Assembly: GCF_964355755.1 (NCBI RefSeq)
Contig: NC_092678.1
Coordinates: forward strand, 16,712,922 to 16,776,921
Source of the DNA: Antedon mediterranea
Taxonomy: Eukaryota > Echinodermata > Crinoidea > Comatulida > Antedonidae
Direction: 5' to 3'
Length of the DNA stretch: 64,000 nt
Shown: piece by piece, positions 1 through 9,900 of the stretch
Position numbering within the stretch: position 1 is the first letter of the stretch
Layout of the letters: each line of letters starts with the position of its first letter
Made by a program: the position numbers and the translations under genes
The notes under the pieces: model-generated
Database searches by the model: none
Told to the model about the DNA's origin: nothing
What the model saw: the letters and a program-made list of their open reading frames with translations, nothing else

Positions 1-209
1 ATGGCTTTCCAACTCTCTGATTCGCACTGATTCGCTCTGATTCGCTATGAATCGCTCTGGTTCGCTCTGATTCGCACTGATTCGCTCTGATTCGCTATGA
101 ATCGCTCTGATTCGCTCTGATTCGCACTGATTCGCTCTGATTCGCACTGATTTGCTCTGGTTCGCTCTGATTCGCTCTGATTCGCACTGATTCGCTCTGA
201 TTCGCTTTG
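1..209. repeat. 10-bp minisatellite
   Basis: About 20 tandem copies of a 10-bp unit close to TTCGCTCTGA, with variants such as TTCGCACTGA and TTCGCTATGA. It starts at the window edge, so the array may continue to the left. No coding role is seen. It probably lies in an intron or upstream flank of the receptor gene that follows. Confidence 0.9.
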
Positions 210-584
210 ATACTTTTTGTTGGTTATTTATTCTACACTACATCAGTACAAATACAATTGCATGATTTTTTATTTCTTTAATAATCCACAATTTTTTTTA
301 AAGGGATAAAATACGCCGGCAATCCGCATATGCATACCAGTCACTTTAATAAGTATTCTGCATTTCTAAAAGCTAATATTGTTCAGAAATATATAGGTCA
401 ATTTTGCAAAATGAAATGATAACATTTAATCTCTTAAAATGAAAATCAGTATATTTAAATCTCATTCTAATCTGATCTAATCCGCTTCTCGAGATGAATT
501 TACTGCTACTTTTTATGCTATTAGTCATAATATAATAATGATTATAATATTTATTATTATCGAACTAATTCTACATTTTTGCAG
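210..584. other. intron or flank before the CUB exon
   Basis: AT-rich sequence with no ORF or recognisable repeat. It ends in a good 3' splice site (T-run followed by gcag, AG at 583-584). Because the next exon starts inside a codon, an upstream exon must exist, so at least the right part is intron. Confidence 0.6.
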
Positions 585-926
585 AATGTAACAGGGATAT
601 TCATCTTGAATCTGAGAACTCATCATATGTATTTTGGTCTCCTAATTATCCGAAGAACTACGACAACAATTTAAACTGTGAATGGATGGTTACAACCTCT
701 CCAGAGTTGTTAATTCATCTTGAGTTCAACGAAGTTCAACTGGAAGATGGATATGATTATTTGAAAATAGCATTTGCAGAAAATGAATATAATTTTAAGT
801 TTACAGGTTCAATATTTGATTCTCTAGTTTCCACCAACAACACAATGTGGATTGCTTTATCTACTGATAAGACTGTAACAAAGAGAGGATTTAATGCAAC
901 AGTTACAGCAGTAATTGTTACACAAG
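585..926 (+). CDS. CUB domain exon
   Basis: Acceptor gcag at 581-584 and donor ag|gtaaat at 927. The first two bases complete a codon from an upstream exon. The translation has CUB hallmarks: an initial Cys (CNRDIHLES), SPNYPKNYDNNLNCEW with the second Cys, then an acidic LEDGYDYLKI segment at the usual calcium-site position, and a closing FNATVTAV strand. Only the first Cys pair is kept; the second pair of a classical CUB is missing. CUB domains are extracellular protein- or glycan-binding modules of about 110 residues, matching this length. The exon ends one base into a codon, which the next exon completes. Confidence 0.75.
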
Positions 927-3900
927 GTAAATAAACGTTGACCAAATTTAACAAAATATTTTAAAATAATTGAATTGGTTCAAACATGTATTCACATTTT
1001 AGGCTAACCTGTGAGTTTACACGCATCAAAAATAAGTGAAATGAAAATTAGATAAGGATATATCTCTCTCCGGAGAAGGTAGACAAGGAGCCAACGCTAT
1101 GATGGTGCATTGTTATAGACTATACCAATATTTCCATCGGCAGACGAAATTGGACACTGAATTGAGAGACCTTTGAAGTAACAAGAGATTTCTTTTGTAA
1201 TCAATATTTATCCAGTGTGCTGCAAATCCACACATCCAAAATTAAAGATGTACAACAGCAGTGTTTTAAAAAAAATGATATTAGTTCATGATATCTTTGA
1301 AGAATTAAGATACATCTGCATTTTAAACAACGTCCAGTCCTACTAAAGAGCCAAGTCATATACCAGTAATAGTTAAATGACAAACATAGTTAATACATAG
1401 TTAATTTTGTTGCTATTTTTAAATCAGTGTTTTACTGTCCATTTAAGTAAATTCGAAACTATTAACTAGCTATTTTAACAATCATATTTTTTTTACAGAA
1501 CAATTATTCCTAACACAGATATGTCCAATCAAATGCACGTGTTCATTAAGCTATTTAAGATGTCAGAAATATATTAATAAAACAGCAAAATCCGTCAGGA
1601 ACTACAACAATCATCAACCAATAACATTCTTGTAAGTATCATCCAAGAACCTGTTTTGTGCAAAGCGTAGTTACATTGAAACGTTAATCGCAGTTACGTT
1701 ATTTTTACAGTGTATATTATTTTTTTTTAAATATTATAATTTATAATATTTTTATTATTATAGAAATGAGAATCATACAACGGAAAATTTAAATTAGATA
1801 ATGTAACATTGAAACGTTGATCGCAGTTACGTTATTTCTTAAGCTTATATTTTAAAAAATAGTTTATTATGATTATATTATTTGATTTAAAATTATAGAA
1901 ATGAAAGTGATACAACGAAAAATTAAAATTAGTTAATAGTAAAAATTATATATAGATACAGGACTAGCGTAAACGAATCATTCCAATTAGCACCATCCAC
2001 ACAAAACCTCGATTTCAGTCCGTGGTTCATTTTCGATACGTAAGTTCCATAAATCGGTTGATACATTACATTTACGGATTGAACGGCCTGCGGGTCAAAG
2101 TTTTATTTTACACATTCCATGCCATCTTCTTGGACTATTTATTTTTTTAAAATTTGTTTGGCTAATAAAGAAATGAGATACATCGTGTACCGGTACTCAT
2201 TTGAATAACAAATGTGTTTCCAAAATGCCCCTCATCTTGTCACTATCTCAAATCGTAACAAATAGAATAATACAATCGTGGGAGAACAGAATTAAAAAAT
2301 CCTCAATTGAAAAACCAGCATTGCACCGCGCAATTAACCACGGGAACAGGCAATATTATTATTACACAGTGGGTTAACTCATAAAGTAACGGATGTTAGA
2401 ATCAAAGGCACTAAATAACGATTAATATGTACATGCAATTTTATTATTATTTTGGCACTTGACGATAATATTCATAATTAAAAAAACTCTTTGAATTGGA
2501 TCGATGTGTGAGTGTGTGTAGATGCACCGTTTGATCTCATCGAGCTAGTTATCAGATAACATCTATATTCTGTATAGGCCTACATTTCTTTATCTATCGT
2601 TTTGTTATACACTTTAATTATTGTAGACTACATACCCTCAGATTACATCAGCTGTGTTGGTTTGAGTCTAAACATGTACTATTTTGTCTCTATTCTATAA
2701 CAAATAAGTTACCCATACTGTTGCTACGTTTCTGCTTATAGCAAGGGATCGATTATTTATCAATTGCCCTAAGATATATTAAAATGTTGATATATCTCTC
2801 AGTCTTAGAAACGTTTTTCCTGTTAGTGATTATATAAACTAACGATCTATTCCTGACGTATTACGTACACTCAATGAATACATTTTGTATTTTATTTTGA
2901 ATAAAATGTTATTGTTTGTACCGTTATCGACTCTCTTTAGGTTTCACTGACACGTAATACACAATAATAGTACATTACAGACAAAGGGTTTTACCTTCAC
3001 TAATTCATCCACTGACATATAAACACCAAACTGTAACTATCCCTAAAGAAGAAAATTTCAACTCATGAACTGTTATTTTACCAACTATTTTTATTTTGAA
3101 GGGATTTAGAAAGTAACGGCAAAATGCATTTGTTGGTTTGACGTCATTGGTTACACTGTAAGTGTTTTTCCCCATTTTTTTTTCTTACTTGTAAAAATTC
3201 AAATAAATCATGTTAATTGTGAAATTATACATTTAACGGTAGGTTAAACTGTTTAATTTTACTTCTAAAATTATGGTACGTTAGAGTCTGTTAATTAAAG
3301 TGAAGCGTTATGGTGGTATGACTGTGAACAATAACAACTTCTTTGATTTATTCTTTATTGTCAAAGCGGATAAAAGGGTATGTTAGTTGATGATTTTAAG
3401 TTTTATTAGGTTAAGTGTTTTCCTTAAATCCACCGATGTTATTCTTCCAGGTGTTGATCCTTACATACGTATTATTTTGATATAGAAAAAAACCCTTCGT
3501 ATCTTTCAGTATCTGCTTAAATTATTAAACAAATGATGTGCGAGTATGTAGCGGCGCTATAAAAAAAATAATTCGTTAACCTACGAAAACTACCTAATCT
3601 AGACAAACATCCAAAGATCTACTTTATCGATAAACTTTACATTTTTTTGTTCATATTATTATAGGCTAACGTTCGTATTGTTATGGACCTTCTATAGGTA
3701 AAATAAATAAAACAATAATTATCCTAGAAGAATTGAAATTAAAAAAAAAACAGCTCTACAGTTGCACAGTGGGTTAACCTAGGCCTAATATGGACCTAAT
3801 AAATATCATAAATAAAGGCACTAAGATATGTGCGTATCATTTTGATTTTGAGGCTTCCTACGTTCGTAAATTATAGCTTGGGATCATGTTGTATCATTAC

Positions 3901-6900
3901 GTGACCGCCAAATGCCTGGACATCGTTTTGCTGTATATTTAGGTAGTTTATTCAAAAGATCGACGACCAAGCAATGGTTAGGATGCTCCTTTTAAGTTAC
4001 TAAAATGCCTTTGTCCAACTTAAAACTAACTAACGCTAAGTACCAACATCAACGACGTGTTCAGCGATTAGCAAAATGTCCCGTCATAACATAATAGGTT
4101 CATTTTTTCAACGGAAAGGCCTAATAATAGAAGTTTTTTTTAGAACATGAACCACATGAAAGCGTTTACATTGGTATAGGAAAATCTATTCTTTATATGA
4201 ACAATTACTTAATGGCATGGTAAGGCTGTTTTGAAAGTTCATACCCAAATATTTCGATAAACGTGACGCAATGTTCCCGGATATAACTTCATGCGTAACA
4301 TCAATCGACGTTTTGGGAAACGTTTAAATTCAATTTAAGTATATTACTAATACTTTTACAACGTTTTTGCTCATGTATAATAACGGCTTGACTGTTTATC
4401 AATTAAGTTTCAGATGAATGACAGCAGACGAGTTTGATGTCTATCTCTCCATCTTAGAACCCTAACACTATTCGATTAATACACTTTACATTTTTATTTG
4501 TGTAATAACCGAACGTTCGTAACGTTATCTCGGTCATAATATTAATTTCCACTGACACCTATTCTATACATTGTTTTAATAAGTGGCACATTTGCGTAAT
4601 AACCGAACCAACATATTGTTATCACTGGCAAATACGCAAATGTAACTATTTTTTGGCCCCAATCAAAGACGACATCCTTAAAAACAGCTCGTGAATGTTT
4701 TATTACTAACTGCTGTACGTTTTTTGTTGTTGAAGCTCTTTACACGACAACGACTTACAATCATTGCCTGCAAATGTATTTGATGGTTTGAAATCTTTGC
4801 AGACGCTGTAAGTGTTTTTTCTTATAATGTTATACTTCAAAAAAATGTCAATGCTGCAGATTTACATTGCAAATTAATCATGAAATTAGACATGATATAT
4901 GATATGTGTAGGTGTACAGTTTGAACAGTGTAAATTTACTTAGGAAAAACTAAAATTATAAGTCTAGTTTATTTGATTTAACTTTTAGCTTTGTTTACTT
5001 AAAAATATATCCTAACAAATGACAGTACATAATTAATATGGAGTACACTACTCACGTCAATATTGATTGTTGACCACCAAGAAACCAGTTTTAAAACGTT
5101 ATTTTTGTAATCAATTTCATATGATTCTATGAGTCTATTCAAATAATAATGTGATCGCTTTATCATAAAAGATTGGGTGTAGTATATTCTGATACTTTTA
5201 TTACGTTGGTACTGACAATGCAATCAAGTAACTACATAAGCTGGGAGGCTATTTTCGTTACTACATAAGCTGTTGACCGTTTCTACATCATAGTTGGTGT
5301 TGATTTTTATTTACTACATAAGCTGTTGGGGTTTCTACATTAGCTGGAGGTTTTACTTATTAGTGGGTGGATTGTTCTACATTAACGGTTGTTTCGACAT
5401 TAGCTGGAGTTTTCTACATTGTAACAGAGCACTCTTTTTTGGTTGTTTACTGTACCTTGAAACTATACATATCATTATTATACCTTTTTTCACGGTTTTC
5501 AGGGATTTGGGCAGTAATCAAATAACAACATTACCATCAAATGTGTTTGGTGGTTTGACATCATTGATAGGACTGTGAGTGCTTCGTTTTGTTTATCATA
5601 CTTTTGAAAATAGTATATTTTCGTTACTTGTTATGCTTTACAATTACAGAATATTCATTCAAATCTAAAATAATATATCAGGTGTTTTTTGTTGTTTTTT
5701 TATTATTATTATTATCTTAAAGATGTTTTTTCCCTTGAAACACAAACAAAATGAAGGTAAAAATATTTAAATTGGCCATATCAAATTATTATTAAAGTTA
5801 TTCACTTTAAGTCGAAAATTCGAGCCAAAAACAACAATTTTACGTAATTAACAGCTTTATTTTGATTACATTGTCTGGAAAATCGTCGCGAGCAAAAGTA
5901 AACACAGATTTCAAACTATGAGTACGCATTATGCATGATGCTAATTAGGATTGTTTACAACTCGTCACGGTGGTGTTTTCACACAGATTCCGAGGAAGTT
6001 TTATGATTAATACATACAGAGTAGCCAAATAAGCGGGTTGCATTATGAGATATGTTTTGATCGAAAACTTTGACTGGAAGTCAAAGTTATTTTTTGAACC
6101 AAAAAACATCTGTATTTCAGTTAAATGATTTCGACTAATTTTTTGTGAAAGTTAATAACTATTTATACTTCAAAATGAGCCACTTTTTTCGAAATCTTTT
6201 TTTTTAATTTTTTTTTTGGAATTTGACAAAGGGACAATACATCTTTAATGATATAATATAATAACATCTGTAATATTTTACCACAATGTAGTTTGCTTGG
6301 ATTCGGTTGTTGTATTACAGTACGGTAATTTGTTATTATAACTGGTATGTTTTATTAAATGAGAAATTACATAATAATTATAAAATGCATATTAATTCAT
6401 CATTCATAAGAGTTTGCAGAAAATATGTCACACTATGTTCAACGCTGTGATAATAAAAACTAATTTACAAATCATGTAATTCTTTAATAACTGCACCACT
6501 ACTAGCATGGTAAGGAACATTTCGCATTATGTTACAATTATACAATTCGTATAAAATCAGTAGTACTGTGTTATATCTATCGACAAGTTTCTGAAAGGAT
6601 TTAGCTATTAGACAATATATATGTCTCTACGGTACCTTATCCATGTGTACAAGATACAATTTTTGCCTCACAAAATTGTACAGTCACATTTCAGAAGGTG
6701 GTCAAAGCTAAGACCTCCATTCCAAGCCGAAGTAACGTCTAACATACACCTGATTATTGGTAGTGTATTTCGATTTCTCTAGTATCACAGTATTCACATG
6801 TTTCATATGTATCACCTACTATAATAGACTATAACCTAATTCATAAGCTAATGATACATGCAAAACATGTGATATACGTGAGGCTTTGTATTACCAAATT

Positions 6901-9900
6901 ATCCTATATACTGGGGAAATAATTGTCATACGTGAAGACTGAGAACAGGGTAACATAATGGGCATTTCAGACGCACGACGTTAAGTTTGCGTTCACATGT
7001 TCAAGTTTCTCTATGTGGTTGTCCACACGAGAAGGAATGCTCGACATTGTTCCATTCACCTAAAATATGCTGCAATAGTGTAATAAGCTTATTGAGCACG
7101 CGGAACAAATGTTATATATCTCTTATGAAATCGTCATCGGTCATGAGATGCATCTGTTACGTAGGCCCTGCCCGTATATCGTTATCGGTATTTAGGTGAA
7201 TTTAGGACGTATCAATTGTATCGGCACAAATGTGAAAATAATCATCCTTATAATTATCGAAAATGTAGTATGCCATTATTCATAAACTTTGTGTCTCTTT
7301 TTGTATATTCGTCGTTTTGTTCCGCATACAATTGTATCGGCTGAACAATGTGTTTCAACCAGGGAGCTCAGCTGTGTAGTGCTTTGAATCAGGTTTATTT
7401 TCTGGCAAAGTTTTACACTAAGCCGAATACTAATTATTGTATTTTTACATTAATACTTCTAAAGTATCTGTTTCATGTGCAATACGTGCAAGCGTAATAT
7501 CTTTCATTTTGTTCTTCTATGATGAAATAATCCTACAATGAAAAATAAAATAGCAGAACGAATGCATCATCTTCATTTAATAATATGGTAATAAGGACCA
7601 AAGTAACATCAACAAGTATTATTTTTTTCCTTGTACACATTTTAGTGACTTTTTGATGACTTGGTTCACCTTGGAATGTTGGAATGGCACACTTAATCGG
7701 CTACAAAAGCTCTTTGGTTCTTTTAGCACAATAATACAGCTATCTGTGTTTTCAAGAATAAAAAAATAAATAAATGTTGATCGTAATGTACCTGGGAACT
7801 GTAGTAATTATTATTTAACGCATTGTTCACGGTTTCAGGTACTATCCTTTGGTACTGTGTATACTTATTTATATTATTTTTCCACGGTTTTCAGGGGTTT
7901 ATCCTTTAACCAGATAACTACAATACCAGCAAATGTGTTTGATGGTTTGACATCATTGACAGTACTGTGAGTGCTTTCTATTGTTTATCATACTTTTGAA
8001 AATAGTATATTTTCGTTATAATATACATTTATTTCATTTGTAGGCTAATCCTTTGCAATACTGGATTATTTTTTTATGATTGATGTAACCGTTATTCTAT
8101 AACATAGGCTCCTGTAGTTGTATTGTGTGTATTGATGCTTGGATTCGTTAGTTTTACAGTAAATTATTATTATCACTTACATGTTATTGAATGAAAAGTA
8201 ATGTAATTATGACATACATCGGTTATTTATCCCTCCGTACGGAGGAATAGCACTATTTCTTTCTTCGCACGCGCAAAAAATCGGACCTTATTTTGATTGT
8301 AGGTCCAGATACATTATTCACGTTATCCGTCCGTAATATTAACCTAAGTTAAAATGTAAACATACCATTTTCCTAAGTTTAGCCATTTTTCTGATTTTCA
8401 AGTTTTTTATTCTCTTTATTTCTTCCCTCATGTTGTATGGTTCAGTAATAGCTTGCTTGTGAGGTGATAATTCGTGTGTCAGAGAAAGTCTAAATCGGCA
8501 AAATGATGAAAACAATTACATAACTGTACTATGAAATATAGCAGAAAAACTGGATTGTTATTCTAGTTATTGTATTGTTATATAGTAGTATCACTATACT
8601 TCTTGGAAATGTGTGTATATTGATTTATTTGCAGGTATTTAAATGACAACGGTATAACTACCATAGAACAAGGTGCATTTTCTGCGTTTGCTTCGTCACT
8701 GTTAAAACTGTAAGTTAATACTTAACTGTGTAGCAGTCTAATAATCTAAATGCAGTTGTTTGTATGCATGCTCTAAACAATTCATTGGACTACCAAATTC
8801 TATTTTACATACAACACACTACGTATCGTAGACATAGCAAGAAAAAAGTTAACATTTTTTAATAGTTCGAAATACACGTATGCTTTAGGCCACTGGCTTT
8901 GGACACCGACTCGTACGGTTGTACGTTTATAGGAAATAAACAACGACAACAGTTTCTCCTCCTACCTCTACACACTGCATTCATTTCAAGTACATTGGAC
9001 CGTATTAAACACATTGTTACGATGTCATATAAATCTTAATCCAATATAAAGATAAGTCAAAACTAGGGTGAATCTAGAACAAATTGCAAAATAATTTGTT
9101 TTTTGGTTTGTCTGTTGATATTGTTAAAATGAACATCATCTAAAGTTAACCAAAAGGAAAATAATATTATTAAATTTAAATTAAAGTATATGACGTCATA
9201 AGCTAGTTAAAACTATCTGTTTTGTAATGAAATTAGTTTAATTTATTGTAAATATAATAGTAATAACATAGGCTTATATAGTATCTAAAATGAACTGATG
9301 GAAAAAAATAGTATAATATGCCTTACCTTGTCGATTAGCAAATTATCAAATATACTACTTCAAATCTAGGTTTCCACTACTTGACGGCGTAGGAAAAACG
9401 CAAATAAGTTGACACATCCCGTTCGGATGACCTATTATGTTATGTCGTATAGTCAAATTACTTCCTTTTACGTCCTTGCGTTAAGTGTGAACAAAGACAA
9501 CCAATCACCTTACGGTTAGTAACGCACACGGTTTAACCAGGAATGAGAAATGTCCACAGCGACCCCAACTTAACGTTGGCCTTTTTCATGACCTAGCACC
9601 ACTACATCTTTACTTTTACGATTCTCAAATGTTTTTGCAGGTTGATACAAGGCAACGGATTAAAAAAATACAAAGATAGTACTTTTGAAAACTTGATCAA
9701 CTTAAACGAATTGTAAGTATTCACATGGCTTTTTAACTTCCAATGACTACCAATTTGCATTTAAAGCGAAAAACTCGACTGATACGTGTATCTTTGTATT
9801 AAAACATGTAATTGACTACTACAATTAAAAACTAACTAAAGCTAAACTAAACTAAACTATTAACAATGTTATTAATCTTTGATAAATTGCTCAAATGTTG

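Larger units (their letters stand above)
2370..4980. repeat. diverged ~1.63-kb tandem duplication carrying an LRR exon
   Basis: Long stretches around 2370-3290 resemble 3770-4970 in the same order. Matching landmarks are the agtgggttaac block (2368, 3768), the actttacatttttt/cgttcgtanngttat block, the ccactgacac block, the exon itself (3102 versus 4736) and the post-donor sequence gtaagtgttttt with a following caaattaatcat-like block. The left copy carries a decayed exon, the right copy an intact one. The interval otherwise has no genes. Confidence 0.6.

Noticed and set aside
6987-7199. 70-codon ORF in an LRR intron
   Set aside because: No domain, no splice context, and random-looking composition; expected by chance in this much intron.
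7839-7856. 18-bp exon-like scrap between tttcag and gtgtat resembling the ends of an LRR exon
   Set aside because: Too short to distinguish from chance, and the donor is weak.
9365-9600. Possible further MITE (starts ggtttccactac, contains acgtccttgcgtta)
   Set aside because: It shares words with the MITE at 10331, but no right-hand inverted end or target duplication was found.
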